A stretch of 64,000 bases of DNA from CAWAVN01 sp963825075 (GCA_963825075.1 CAWGRX010000040.1:1-64000), one strand, 5' to 3'; shown: positions 17,796 to 27,179, counted from the first letter of the stretch. Notes: a model not told the origin generated them from the letters alone. Program-made: numbers and translations.

Positions 17796-18857
17796 ATGAC
17801 AAAAGCAAAAAAACCATTTTGGTGGTTTGTTTCGGCCGCGGCCGTGCTTTCTGTCGCCGTCCTTTTGAATCTTTTGGGCTGCGGCGGAGAGCCGAAGACG
17901 CAATCGCCCGCCGACTCGAAGAACACGCGGTCGTCGCTGGACCGCGTGGCTCCTGTGGAGTCCGGGCCGGAAGACATCGAATCGGAATTGCGGGAGAAAC
18001 TGGGCGCGAATGCCAAAGCCGAGTTCAAACAAAAAGACGGCCGGATTACCGCGGCCTCGCTAAGCGATTCCGGCGTGAAGGATTTGGCTCCGCTCAAAGG
18101 GCTAAAATTGGAAATCCTCCAAATCACCGGGTTGCCCATCGCCGATTTGTCGGCTCTCGAGGGAATGCCTTTAGAATATCTGAATGCGGCGATCACCAAC
18201 GTCAAAGACTTGTCGCCGCTCAAAGGCATGCCGCTTAAAATTTTGGACCTCCGGCACACGCGGGTGGAGGATTTGTCTCCGCTTCAGGGGATGACTTCAT
18301 TGGAACAACTGTTTCTCGAAGAAACCCGCGTGAAGGACTTAAGGCCGCTCAAAGGGCTAGAGCTTCAAAAGCTGTACCTTAGTAAATCTCCGGTCCGGGA
18401 TCTGTCCCCGCTCGCGGGGATGAATTTGCAGGAACTAAATCTGGTGGGGACCGAGGTGGCGTCCATCGAAGGCCTAAAAAACACGGGTTTGGGCACGTTG
18501 TGGTTGGTTAAAACCCAGGTCAAATCCCTCGAACCTCTGCGGGGCAAAACGATGGTCAGCCTGGACGTTTCCGACACGCCCGTTTCGGACCTCTCGCCAT
18601 TGAAAGATGTGCCCGCGCTTCAAAGACTGAACATCATTGATACAAAGGTCAAAGACCTCACGCCCTTGGCGGGGCTGTCCCTGACGCGGCTGCTGTTTAC
18701 GCCCCAGAACATCACGCAGGGGATCGATGTCGTCCGCAACATGACCTCGCTGCGGGAATTGGACACCGTGTTCCGCGATCCGAAACGAATGACCCCCGCT
18801 GAATTCTGGCAGCAATACGACCAAGGGGCCTTCAAACCCAAACCCGCGAAACCTTGA
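17796..18857 (+). CDS. Leucine-rich-repeat lipoprotein
   Basis: 353 residues. The signal segment FVSAAAVLSVAVLLNLLGCGG has lipobox LLGC, so the protein is lipid-anchored and faces the periplasm. The mature protein has about ten 22-24-residue LRRs of the form LSPLKGMPLKILDLRHTRVED, a type that often forms the C-terminal half of planctomycete kinase or SUMF1 proteins. The C-terminal TPAEFWQQYDQGAFKP is typical of that family. ATG 17796 is selected because it starts directly before the signal peptide. Probably a protein-binding scaffold. Confidence 0.8.
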   Translation: MTKAKKPFWWFVSAAAVLSVAVLLNLLGCGGEPKTQSPADSKNTRSSLDRVAPVESGPEDIESELREKLGANAKAEFKQKDGRITAASLSDSGVKDLAPLKGLKLEILQITGLPIADLSALEGMPLEYLNAAITNVKDLSPLKGMPLKILDLRHTRVEDLSPLQGMTSLEQLFLEETRVKDLRPLKGLELQKLYLSKSPVRDLSPLAGMNLQELNLVGTEVASIEGLKNTGLGTLWLVKTQVKSLEPLRGKTMVSLDVSDTPVSDLSPLKDVPALQRLNIIDTKVKDLTPLAGLSLTRLLFTPQNITQGIDVVRNMTSLRELDTVFRDPKRMTPAEFWQQYDQGAFKPKPAKP

Positions 18858-18876
18858 GGAGCGATCGGCAATCCAG

Positions 18877-18933
18877 CCCGCAGCGCAAGCAGAAGGTTGG
18901 AGCGGATTGAGATTGCCTTGCGGGCGCTGCGGG
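18877..18933. repeat. GC-rich inverted repeat after the LRR gene
   Basis: CCCGCAGCGC (18877-18886) pairs perfectly with GCGCTGCGGG (18924-18933), flanked by GGCAATC and GATTGCC. No T-run. It could terminate the LRR transcript or be a dispersed repeat. Confidence 0.5.
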
Positions 18934-18961
18934 CGGGTTTGAATCACGGATTGTCGCGAGG

Positions 18962-19285
18962 CTAGTGAACATGATGTTCGCATGGGAATTCGTCGGATGG
19001 CGATTCCGAGGATTCCGACTCCTCAGAGTCCGCTTCCTCCGCTACAGCCTCTGTCGAATCATCATGGGAAGCGTTGAACAACCGATCTCCCACGTGGAAA
19101 TGCAAATACCGCGAGCCGACGATCCGGCATTCGATTTCGCATCCCGCATCCCGGAGAATTTCCAAGTCCCGCCACAACGTCCGCACCGTCACCCCCAGGT
19201 CTTGGGCAGCGGTTTGGAGATGCAAACCCTCGCCCGCGAGCCGATTGTCAATGGCAATCAGACGTGGAAGGCGTTTTGTGTCCAT
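18962..19285 (-). CDS. Small DeoR/HTH_11-type DNA-binding protein
   Basis: 107 residues. Residues 5-55 form a winged-helix HTH_11 domain (RLIAIDNRLAGEGLHLQTAA, DLGVTVRTLWRDLEILRDAG), as at the N-terminus of WYL and DeoR regulators. No ligand or WYL domain follows; instead there is a short acidic Ser/Glu-rich tail and a His-rich end (EHHVH), which could bind metal. It is either a stand-alone mini-regulator or a truncated WYL protein. ATG 19285. Confidence 0.65.
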   Translation of the reverse strand: MDTKRLPRLIAIDNRLAGEGLHLQTAAQDLGVTVRTLWRDLEILRDAGCEIECRIVGSRYLHFHVGDRLFNASHDDSTEAVAEEADSEESESSESPSDEFPCEHHVH

Positions 19286-19397
19286 ACCTTCTTAGTCGTT
19301 GCCAGCGTGACGAACCGGGCAGAAATTCTTTGGCTTTTTCGGTTTATTCGGGGCGGAAGTCTAACTCGTTTGACATCAAGACCTTATGCCATAGGTG

Positions 19398-20861
19398 TCA
19401 ATTGGGTTGGACATAGTTGAACGTAATGGCCGTCCAATCGCTATAGAGGAATTCCCCAGTATTCGGATCGTACTCCGCAGCTCGCACGTAAATGGTGACC
19501 TGCCCGTAGTCGATGTTGCTGGAGGGATCGTAAGTGAAATTCCCCTCCGCATCGACATACGCGTAATCATCCGCCGTGCCATCCCCATCGAAGTCAAACT
19601 CGACGGTCACCAAATCCATGCTGCCGTCATTGGTCACCGTGCCGGCCAGCGTAGGATCCGCGGTAATATTATCCCCGGCGGTGCCGGTATCGTTTTGGAG
19701 GCTCAAGCTGGCGATAGCCGGAGGATCGTTGGGCGGCGCTTGGTAAGTGAAGGTGATCGCCGTCCAATCGCTGTAAAGGTAGTCCACCGTATTCTCGTCA
19801 AATTCGGCCGCCCGCACATTGATGGTGATTTGCCCGTAGTCGATGTTGCTGGAGGGATCGTAACTGAAATTCCCCTCTGTATCGACATACGCGTAATCAT
19901 CCGCCGTGCCATCCCCATCGAAGTCAAACTCGACGGTCACCAAATCCATGCTGCCGTCATTGGTCACCGTGCCGGCCAGCGTAGGATCCGCGGTAATATT
20001 ATCCCCGGCGGTGCCGGTATCGTTTTGGAGGCTCAAGCTGGCGATAGCCGGAGGATCGTTGGGCGGCGCTTGGTAAGTGAAGGTGATCGCCGTCCAATCG
20101 CTGTAAAGGTAGTCCACCGTATTCTCGTCAAATTCGGCCGCCCGCACATTGATGGTGATTTGCCCGTAGTCGATGTTGCTGGAGGGATCGTAACTGAAAT
20201 TCCCCTCTGTATCGACATACGCGTAATCATCCGCCGTGCCATCCCCATCGAAGTCAAACTCGACGGTCACCAAATCCATGCTGCCGTCATTGGTCACCGT
20301 GCCGGCCAGCGTAGGATCCGCGGTAATATTATCCCCGGCGGTGCCGGTATCGTTTTGGAGGCTCAAGCTGGCGATAGCCGGAGGATCGTTGGGCGGCGCT
20401 TCGTAAGTGAAGGTGATCGCCGTCCAACCGCTATAGAGGAATTCTGCGGTATCCGGATCGAATTCGCTGGCTCTGACGTTGATGGTGACTTGGCCAAAGT
20501 CGATATTGGCGGAGGGGTCGTAATTGAACGACCCATCGGTGTCAGCGTTCGTGTAATCGTCGGCGATCCCATCGCTGTCTAGATCGAACTCCGCGTTCAC
20601 GAAGTCCAGCCTGCCATCACTGGTCACCGTGCCGCTCAGGGTGGGATCCGTAGTGGAATTGTCTCCGGGCGTGCCGGTGTCGTTTTGAAGACTCACGCTA
20701 GATATTGAGATGGCTGATAAGCACATGCGACATTCCAGCGTTTCCGCAGAGGCCGGGAACTGCAATTGTCGCCGCCGGCGGGATGAGACAGGACGGTTCC
20801 TGAAAGAGAGAGACTGAAACGCAGCCAGCCAATTCGGAATCCACATAGGTTTTCTCCGCAA
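19398..20861 (-). CDS. Secreted repeat protein with four ~110-residue tandem repeats
   Basis: 487 residues. The N-terminal region ends in SAETLECRMCLSA, a variant of the LE-x-R-x-x-L-S signature at the start of many large exported planctomycete proteins. It is followed by four repeats (LQNDTGTAGDNITADPTLAG, VTVEFDFDGDGTADDYAYVD, NFSYDPSSNIDYGQITINVR). The repeats are Asp-rich with DxDxDG-like loops (DFDGDGTADD) that may bind Ca2+, recalling bacterial Ig-like or cadherin-type adhesin modules. Repeats 2 and 3 are identical over 330 bases. No C-terminal sorting domain is evident. Probably cell-surface or extracellular. Confidence 0.7.
   Translation of the reverse strand: MRRKPMWIPNWLAAFQSLSFRNRPVSSRRRRQLQFPASAETLECRMCLSAISISSVSLQNDTGTPGDNSTTDPTLSGTVTSDGRLDFVNAEFDLDSDGIADDYTNADTDGSFNYDPSANIDFGQVTINVRASEFDPDTAEFLYSGWTAITFTYEAPPNDPPAIASLSLQNDTGTAGDNITADPTLAGTVTNDGSMDLVTVEFDFDGDGTADDYAYVDTEGNFSYDPSSNIDYGQITINVRAAEFDENTVDYLYSDWTAITFTYQAPPNDPPAIASLSLQNDTGTAGDNITADPTLAGTVTNDGSMDLVTVEFDFDGDGTADDYAYVDTEGNFSYDPSSNIDYGQITINVRAAEFDENTVDYLYSDWTAITFTYQAPPNDPPAIASLSLQNDTGTAGDNITADPTLAGTVTNDGSMDLVTVEFDFDGDGTADDYAYVDAEGNFTYDPSSNIDYGQVTIYVRAAEYDPNTGEFLYSDWTAITFNYVQPN
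19411..20700 (-). repeat. 330-bp tandem repeats inside the repeat-protein gene
   Basis: Period exactly 330 bases: for example ATCCCCATCGAAGTC recurs at 19581, 19911 and 20241. Blocks 19741-20070 and 20071-20400 are identical by eye; the outer copies are diverged. This indicates recent in-frame duplication or gene conversion. Confidence 0.85.
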
Positions 20862-21100
20862 TGAACAACAGATCGGTCGGGAAAACCTACCTTTCTGTGG
20901 ACGTTGCGGAGAAATGAATTCCGGCCGGCAAACCGAGACCGCCGGGAGACAAGTTCAAATACAGCGAATATGACGCATGATTTGTCGGCCGCGCGGACTT
21001 TTTTCGCCATTCGCTGGGGCTTTGTCTGCCGCGAGAAATGTGCGCTGGACATGCTTTGAGGGAGTCGATTCGCGAGGTCGTCAATCTTGGGCGAAAGTCG

Positions 21101-23105
21101 TCAGGGCAGCATGACTCTCAGCGTATGATCCTGCCCTGTCGCGGGGGAGCGAACCGGAAGATTCACTTCCAGATCCGGCGCGAGTCGCGGATCATTTTGT
21201 TTGATCGAACGGAGAGGCTCAAATTGATCGGCCTCCGGCAATAGATGGCCGATCGCCAGGGCCTTCCTTTTGGAGAGTCCGCGGCTGATTGCGAGTTGGG
21301 TGAATAATTTAACCAAGCGGAATTCCATTTCACGATTTCTGCCGTCTTCCAGCTTTGCGATCAGGGCGCTTAAAACCGCCGACACGTGGTAAAGATCCGC
21401 GGTTTTTCCAATGATTTCCATCTCATACTTCACACGGAGCGAGAGCGGTCGAATTATTTTCGGCGCGGCGGGAGTGTCTTCGATGCAAACGGCGATTTCC
21501 GCCGCGGTTTGATTGATCGCCGAGGAACCGTGCCGGGTATCGTCGGGAAGTAGCGCCGCCAAAAGTTGGGCCGCTTGTTCATACTGATGATCCATCAGCC
21601 GGCAGAACGCAATGGAGTGTTTCACGCTCAGGAGATGCTCCGGCCGAAGCGTCTGGGTTTTTACCTCAAGGTCCAAAACCTTCTGGTAGGTCTCCCGCGC
21701 CTCGGCATACCGCTCATGTTCTTCCGCTTGAATCGCTTCCGCCAGGAGATCCTGAATCACCAACGCCGGATCCGGCACGGCTGGTTCTACTTCTGGGGGA
21801 GGCGAAGGAATGCTTGATCCGGTTTGACCCGGAGAACCCACAGGATCGGACGAATCGAAAAATCCTCCGATGACATGATAACCGGCCGCAAGGCCCAAGC
21901 CGGCGGCGGCGGAAAGAAGACTTCTCCGAAGCCAAGGAGATTGAGGCGAAAGCGCGCCGGCAAGCCGCAAGTTGCTCGTAAAACGCCTTGGCGGACGGAA
22001 TGCGATCCCGCGGATCAAACGCCAACGCATGAAGCAGAGTCGAGCGGAGAGGTTCCGGGACCGGATGCTCCCGCTGCGAAAAGGTTCGCCGTTCCTCCAA
22101 GCCGGCTTCCAGAGCCAGATTCAACCGCTGTGGCGATTCCCCGCCCAGCGAAAACGGCGGCTGGCCCGTTGCCATCTGGTAAAGCGCCGCGCCCAGGCAG
22201 AACACGTCCGTCTGCCCAGTGACGGGCACCGTATGGTCCCCCGCCGCGAGCCGGAGTTGCTCGGGGGCCATGTACATCAAGGTCCCGCCCACGCGATGGC
22301 TGTCGTCGGCGCGGTCCCGCGACAAATTGAAATCCAACAGCAAGGGTTCCCCATCGTGGGTGATTAAAATGTTGGAGGGTTTCACATCGCAGTGCAGCAC
22401 GCCGTGCTCGTGAGCAAACCGGAGTCCCTGGCAAACGCCCAGGCCGATCGCGATCACCGATTGCAGATGCGGAAGCGATTGGACCCGCCGCGAATCGGGC
22501 TTTTTGAAGCGGGTGTGGATCCAGTCGGCGGCGGTGGTGCGGCCGAGAAAGGGCATGCAGAGCGCCGAGAGCCGGACGACTTCGTCCGTCGTGATCGAAT
22601 ACACGGGCACGATGTTGGGATGATCGAGCAGGCCGAGCATGGTGGCTTCCGCGGCCCCGCGCTGGGAGATTTTGACCACGACCTGCCGGTTTCCCAGTCC
22701 CACTTCCCGGGCCAAGAACACGCGGGAGAACGCCCCTTTGCCGATCTCCTCCTGCAATAAAAATCCCAGAAACTCTTCGCCGGGACCGGGCCATTGGCAT
22801 TCCGGCTCGCAATCGGCCAGGAGCGAATGCCCCATCACGAACGAATGCACCTCCAGGACTTTGATCAGGGAATCCTCAATTTCGGGAAACCGCGCCGCGA
22901 ATTGCTTGGGATCGATCGCAATGCCTCTGTCCCGCTGTTGGCAGTATTCCTCATAAGCCAAATCCACCAAGGCGGAATGATCGTCTTTTAATTCCGGATG
23001 CCGCGCAACAATGTCTCGCGCATAAAACGGCTCGGTGGACGGCACCGACTCAACCGCCCGGCGAATCTTCTCGTCGTGGATCGTCTGGGAGGAGGGCTGG
23101 ATCAT
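21101..23105 (-). CDS. Membrane Ser/Thr protein kinase with C-terminal helical domain, frameshifted
   Basis: Hanks-type kinase. In the N-terminal frame (23105 downward): EEIGKGAFSRVFLAREV, VVVKIS (Lys), HEHGVLHCDVKPSNILI (HCD in place of HRD; catalytic Asp kept), LLLDFNLSRD (DFN instead of DFG) and GTLMYMAPEQ. Near 21948 the frame is lost in GCGCTTTCGCC; dropping one T continues ASPQSPWLRR into a membrane segment (SLLSAAAGLGLAAGYHVIG) and a TPR-like extracytoplasmic region (AEEHERYAEARETYQKVLDL, YEQAAQLLAALLPD) ending at 21101. Total about 668 residues. The ATG shares its A with the stop of the ECF sigma gene (TAATG), so the two are translationally coupled, as in other planctomycete sigma/kinase pairs. 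Confidence 0.85.
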
Positions 23106-23716
23106 TATTCCGCGGTCTTTCGCCTCAATCGTTCAAACACCCGCCGGACGGTGCGCTCGTGAAGGCCGCCCTCTGCGGCAATCGCGTCGAAGGTCATCCC
23201 CTGCAGCCGGCAGTCGATCATCCATTGGAGATTGGGGGGGATTTCCGTCTGGAGCCGCTCGAGTTCTTCATCCGCCATCAGATATTGGCTGGCCGTGGTC
23301 TCGGTGACGGGGGCGTTTGGCGCGACGGAACCCTCGGTCGGCAAAGCAACTTCGCGGTTTAAGTTTCTGCGCTGCACCTGCGTGTGCGCCCGCCGCTCGT
23401 CGATGACTTTGTGAAACGCGATCTGGGTCAAAAACGCCACGAGCTGTTCTTCACTTTCGATGTGGCGAAACGCCGACGATTTGACGAAAAGCGTGGCCCA
23501 GACGGCTTGCACGAAATCCTCCGAGTCAAACCGCACCCGCAGCTTTTGTCCCAAATGTCGCCGGACCACCCGCAGAATGTGCCGGCCGTAACGCTTCACC
23601 AATTCCTGAACGGCCCACTCGCGTTTGTGTTCGAGATTCTCAATCAGCTCGGCGAAACTCAAATTGTCTTCGCTCACCTCGGCTCTCCCAATCGGACCAT
23701 CCCTCCCTTTCGTCAC
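23105..23716 (-). CDS. ECF-type RNA polymerase sigma factor
   Basis: 203 residues, planctomycete ECF subtype found beside Ser/Thr kinases. Region 2 spans about 20-95 (AVQELVKRYGRHILRVVRRH, DSEDFVQAVWATLF, LVAFLTQIAFHKVIDERR). Region 4 is at about 145-203 (LERLQTEIPPNLQWMIDCRL, TFDAIAAEGGLHERTVRRVFERLRRK). Frame opens at GTG 23716. It is directly upstream of and overlapping the kinase, which presumably controls its activity; no anti-sigma gene is seen. Confidence 0.9.
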   Translation of the reverse strand: MTKGRDGPIGRAEVSEDNLSFAELIENLEHKREWAVQELVKRYGRHILRVVRRHLGQKLRVRFDSEDFVQAVWATLFVKSSAFRHIESEEQLVAFLTQIAFHKVIDERRAHTQVQRRNLNREVALPTEGSVAPNAPVTETTASQYLMADEELERLQTEIPPNLQWMIDCRLQGMTFDAIAAEGGLHERTVRRVFERLRRKTAE

Positions 23717-23829
23717 AATTCAGAGTAACCAATTCGGTTAGTAATTGCACCTATAATTCCCCCGGAGTTTTTAGTAAAAATGCCGATACCCTTCCGGTGC
23801 GTTCCCCCTAGTCCAGCATGAATGCAAAT

Positions 23830-24594
23830 TCAGTCATTCTCCACATTTGGGTCCATATCAGGCTGCCAGTGCGGGGCCTCATCGTCGCCGGCATACCTGG
23901 TTAAAATTTCGTGCGGGCCGAAACGGGCTTTGTAGGCCATCGATTGGCACTCGGCGATCCAATAGCCCAGATACAAATACCGCCGGCCGGTTTGCCGGGC
24001 GTATTCGATTTCCTTAAGCACCGTAAACGTGCCGGGGCTTTGGGGCCGCCAGTCCGGGTCGTGATAGAAATACACGCTGGAGAGCGCATCGGGAATCGCA
24101 TCGACAAGGCCCACGCCGATCAGCCGATCCTCCCGGTAATAACGAAATTCCCGCGCAAATTCCCATTCACCGGCGAGGAAGGCCTCGGCGTAGCTCTCGG
24201 CGTCGATTTCGTCCATCCGCCAACCGCTGCGGACATGCATGTCGGCGTGCCAGTCGTTATAGAGCCGAACGTGGTCCTCGGTCACATCGGGCCGGGCGAC
24301 TTCGAACCGCACGTCGCGGTTTTTGTTGCGTGCCCGCCGCTGACTTTTGGTGGGGCGAAACGCATTCACATCCACCCGCAGACTTTGGCATTTTCGGCAG
24401 GCGGGGCACGCGGGGCGGAAAAAATTTCGGCCGTGCCGACGCCAACCCCCCTCCAACATCCGCTGAAACGCCTCGTCGGTAATGTGCGCAAGCACCCGGT
24501 ACTCCAGCGAAGCCGACTCGTCCGGCAGATACGAACACTGCCCCGGCGGCATTTGAAACCGGAACAATTCCAATATGTCGAAGAAACGATTCAT
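23830..24594 (-). CDS. bpt: Aspartate/glutamate leucyltransferase
   Basis: N-degron enzyme: transfers Leu from Leu-tRNA to proteins with N-terminal Asp or Glu, marking them for ClpS/ClpAP. 254 residues, close to the family length. N-terminal ATE_N features: LPDESASLEYRVLAH, GWRRHGRNFFRPACPACRKCQSLRVDV with the conserved Cys cluster. The C-terminal GNAT-like half has GVGLVDAIPDALSSVYFYHDP and YLYLGYWIAECQSMAYKARF. The divergent DUF1598 gene begins 173 bp away. Confidence 0.92.
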   Translation of the reverse strand: MNRFFDILELFRFQMPPGQCSYLPDESASLEYRVLAHITDEAFQRMLEGGWRRHGRNFFRPACPACRKCQSLRVDVNAFRPTKSQRRARNKNRDVRFEVARPDVTEDHVRLYNDWHADMHVRSGWRMDEIDAESYAEAFLAGEWEFAREFRYYREDRLIGVGLVDAIPDALSSVYFYHDPDWRPQSPGTFTVLKEIEYARQTGRRYLYLGYWIAECQSMAYKARFGPHEILTRYAGDDEAPHWQPDMDPNVEND

Positions 24595-24767
24595 CCGCTG
24601 GGAAGGTTGGATGGAATAGGTTGGAAAAACGCCGCCCTTTCGGTTCTCTGGATTATAACAAAACGACTGTTGGCTGGCGGATGAAATCTCGCTTGCAATT
24701 CGGGAAAGGTTCTGACACAGTCAAGGAACGGGCCGGATCTTCCCTTCTCTCCTCCAGAGGTCTCGCC

Positions 24768-26144
24768 ATGCCCAGGCTCATCAATTGTTCCTCCCTGGCC
24801 ATCACCATCTGCTTCGGCTTTGCCATTCCCGCGGCGGCTCAGGTTGGCTTCGGCGTCGTGGGCGGGGTAAGCATCGATGCCCAAGGCATGCTCCACGACA
24901 CCCGCACGCTGTCCCAGGATGAGCGCTTAAAACTCCTCAAGCAACAAGCCGCCGGCCAACCGGGTTCGGAAAAACTGGCCGCGGGTTCCACGTTGCGAAG
25001 GGTCTCTTTGAAACGGCTGGAGCAAGCCGTTCAAAAACTCCACCGGGTCGGCCAAACTTTGCCCGCCGATGTGGAGTACCTCGCCGGGCTGACGGCGATC
25101 CACTACATCGTCTTCGATCCGGCCCACCGGGATGTGATTCTCGTCGGCCCCGCCGAGGGGTGGACGCAACTGCCGACGGGTGAAATCGCCGGGCAGAAAT
25201 CCCAGCGGCCGGTGCTGCACTTGGAGGACTTGATCACCGCGCTAAGGTATTCCTTCGCCAAGGCGGGGAAGGATCCGTTTATAGGATGTTCGATCGATCC
25301 CACGCAGGAAGGCATGGCCCGCTATGCGGCTTACATGAACAGCCTGGGCGGGCGGATGGACCGCTCGCGAACAAAGCAGATCTTCGGCGGCATGGAGCAA
25401 GCGATGGGGCCGCAGGCGGTGCGGCTGTTCGGCGTCGCGCATTCCAGCCGATTCGCTTTGGCGATGCTCGCGGCGGATTACCGCTTGAAGCGCATCTCGC
25501 TCGGCCACGACCCCTCCCCGGTGAAGGACTTCGTCAATTACCTGGACCTCGCGGCCAAAACATTTCACCCCGGCCCGCAGAAGCAGCACCGCTGGTGGTT
25601 CCAGGCCCAGTACGACGCCATCCTTGAAACGCCCGACCATCTGGCGTTTCAACTGATCGGCCAGGGTGTGAAAGTTGTGACCGCCCCGACGAGCCTCGCC
25701 CAGCAGCCGGGCGTGAAAGCCGCCCCCGAAGCCGAGGAAGTCGCGGAAACCTTCACCAAGCACTTCACCGCGATCGCCCAGAAGCAGCCGGTGTTCGCGG
25801 AGCTGCAAAACCTGATCTCGCTGGCGGCGACGGCGGAACTCATCGCGGAGAAACAGGATCAGCCCGGCGGCCGACGGCATTGGCAGCCCCGGCATTTCCT
25901 CGACGCCAAAGCCTGCGGCCTGCGGGAATACTACGTCCCCAAGCACGTACCCGCGATCTCCAATTACCGCCTGATTCAGAATCGGCACTGGCTGATTTCG
26001 ATCAGCGGCGGCGTGGACATCAACCCCAAAAAGCTGATCGACCCCAAAAACCGCAAACCCGAACCCCCGCGGCCCCTCAATGAAGTTCAAGAACAAACCG
26101 ACCCGCCCAAAGCCGCCTCCGAATGGTGGTGGGATGAGGAGTGA
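24768..26144 (+). CDS. Secreted DUF1598 protein
   Basis: 458 residues, PF07643, a planctomycete-restricted family of unknown function. A signal peptide (INCSSLAITICFGFAIPAAAQ) follows ATG 24768, which has CCAGAGG 7 bases upstream; the frame extends 5' but without a signal. Family features: DVEYLAGLTAIHYIVFDP, VILVGPAEGW, VLHLEDLITALRYSF, FIGCSIDPTQEGMARYAAYM and HRWWFQAQYDAI. The last 40 bases (26106-26145) are repeated at 27140-27179, downstream of a two-gene cassette. Confidence 0.88.
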   Translation: MPRLINCSSLAITICFGFAIPAAAQVGFGVVGGVSIDAQGMLHDTRTLSQDERLKLLKQQAAGQPGSEKLAAGSTLRRVSLKRLEQAVQKLHRVGQTLPADVEYLAGLTAIHYIVFDPAHRDVILVGPAEGWTQLPTGEIAGQKSQRPVLHLEDLITALRYSFAKAGKDPFIGCSIDPTQEGMARYAAYMNSLGGRMDRSRTKQIFGGMEQAMGPQAVRLFGVAHSSRFALAMLAADYRLKRISLGHDPSPVKDFVNYLDLAAKTFHPGPQKQHRWWFQAQYDAILETPDHLAFQLIGQGVKVVTAPTSLAQQPGVKAAPEAEEVAETFTKHFTAIAQKQPVFAELQNLISLAATAELIAEKQDQPGGRRHWQPRHFLDAKACGLREYYVPKHVPAISNYRLIQNRHWLISISGGVDINPKKLIDPKNRKPEPPRPLNEVQEQTDPPKAASEWWWDEE

Positions 26145-26145
26145 T
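26106..26145 (+). repeat. 40-bp direct repeat, left copy (3' end of DUF1598 gene)
   Basis: Starts CCCAAAGCCGCCTCCGAATG, covers the stop codon and matches 27140-27179 at 37 of 40 positions. Confidence 0.85.
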
Positions 26146-26161
26146 GTTATCCGAGACTCCT

Positions 26162-26608
26162 TTATTCTTCGATTTTGTCGCCGGCTTTGAGTCGGTTGAC
26201 CTCCTCATCCATTAAAATGCGAGTCTTTTTCGCCAGTTTGGCCGCTTTCTTGTTCGGGAAGGGCTTGAAATCCGCGGCATAGATCTCGCAGTGCCCCGGA
26301 TCGTTTTCCATTGGTTTTGGCATCACATCCAGACCGAGATCGCGAACGTCTTTCACAAATATCCGGCAAACCAACCACCCCGCGGGGTCAATCTCTTGCT
26401 CGTGGAGTTGGTTTAACAAATCGGTCGGCGATGTGAGGACAAGTCGGGAGCATGACAAGCCCGCTTCGTCATCCCGTCTAGAAAGTCGAACGCTTGTTGC
26501 CCGAAGTCGTCCGTCGGGTCTTGCCGTTGTGGAGGCCAAATCCCGTGTCGAAGGAGGGATGCGGCGCAAAATCACCTCATCGTCTTCAACCGGTTCGGAA
26601 CCATCCAT
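26162..26608 (-). CDS. Unknown protein, second gene of a two-gene cassette
   Basis: 148 residues, not recognised. N-terminal EPVEDDEVILRRIPPS with an internal RDDEAGLSCSRLVLTSP looks like a small RNase- or toxin-like alpha/beta fold (charged, with a conserved-looking RxIPP start), but this is a guess from composition. The C-terminus is Lys-rich (NKKAAKLAKKTRILMD). It starts 12 bp after the stop of the 26621-27034 gene, so the two form an operon. Both lie between the copies of a 40-bp direct repeat and are oriented against the DUF1598 gene. Confidence 0.6.
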   Translation of the reverse strand: MDGSEPVEDDEVILRRIPPSTRDLASTTARPDGRLRATSVRLSRRDDEAGLSCSRLVLTSPTDLLNQLHEQEIDPAGWLVCRIFVKDVRDLGLDVMPKPMENDPGHCEIYAADFKPFPNKKAAKLAKKTRILMDEEVNRLKAGDKIEE

Positions 26609-26620
26609 CGAGGCCCACCA

Positions 26621-27034
26621 TTACCACTGTGTCAGGATGTTCACAATCTTCAGTCCATCTTGCGTGCGGCCTTCTTGATCGCGAGATTCATCTTCTTCAT
26701 CGGCGTAGGCGTAATTGATTGTCCCATCCGCGAGCACTTCGAGGTCCAGGTTGCGACTCCCTTCTTGCCATTCCCAGAGGAATGCGGCGTTGCCGTTTGC
26801 GGTAAGGCTTACCTCCGGCTTTAGCACGCCCACATACAAAGACAGTCCTTTGATGAAATTCTCAGCGACGTGAAGCGACTGTTGATTGGGGGGAGATGCG
26901 CCGTAGCTATCCCAGTTGGCGGGCAGGTTGGACAGCCGTCGGATCTGTTCCAAAACCTCATCGATCCAGTCGGGAGGCGACTCGTGAGCAGGCGGCAACC
27001 CGAATCGGTGGTTGGATGAATGAAGTTCGGCCAT
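26621..27034 (-). CDS. Unknown protein, first gene of a two-gene cassette
   Basis: 137 residues, not recognised by name. An acidic protein whose hallmark is LSNLPANWDSYGASPPNQQS, a NWDSYGA-type motif I recall from many small uncharacterised bacterial proteins. It is followed by strands VSLTANGNAAFLWEWQEGSR, LDLEVLADGTINYAYADEED and LKIVNILTQW. No HTH, signal peptide or membrane segment. It leads a two-gene operon with the 148-residue gene; a toxin-antitoxin-like or immunity pair is possible but undemonstrated. Confidence 0.65.
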   Translation of the reverse strand: MAELHSSNHRFGLPPAHESPPDWIDEVLEQIRRLSNLPANWDSYGASPPNQQSLHVAENFIKGLSLYVGVLKPEVSLTANGNAAFLWEWQEGSRNLDLEVLADGTINYAYADEEDESRDQEGRTQDGLKIVNILTQW

Positions 27035-27139
27035 TTTGTCAATCCCCTGTCGTAAAGCCTTCTTTTTTCATCGTAGCTTTACCGCATTCGACAAATCAAC
27101 TGTATCTCACAAGAGTGGGTGCCGCCTCTGGATTCGCCA

Positions 27140-27179
27140 CCCAAAGCCGCCTCCGAACGGTGGTGGGATGCGGAGCGAT
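27140..27179 (+). repeat. 40-bp direct repeat, right copy
   Basis: Copy of the DUF1598 3' end (26106-26145) with three substitutions, now non-coding. It marks the outer edge of the two-gene cassette. Confidence 0.85.

Noticed and set aside
19411..20700. CRISPR-like or non-coding satellite array
   Set aside because: The 330-bp period is a multiple of three and lies in one long frame with coherent protein repeats; no spacer-repeat structure.
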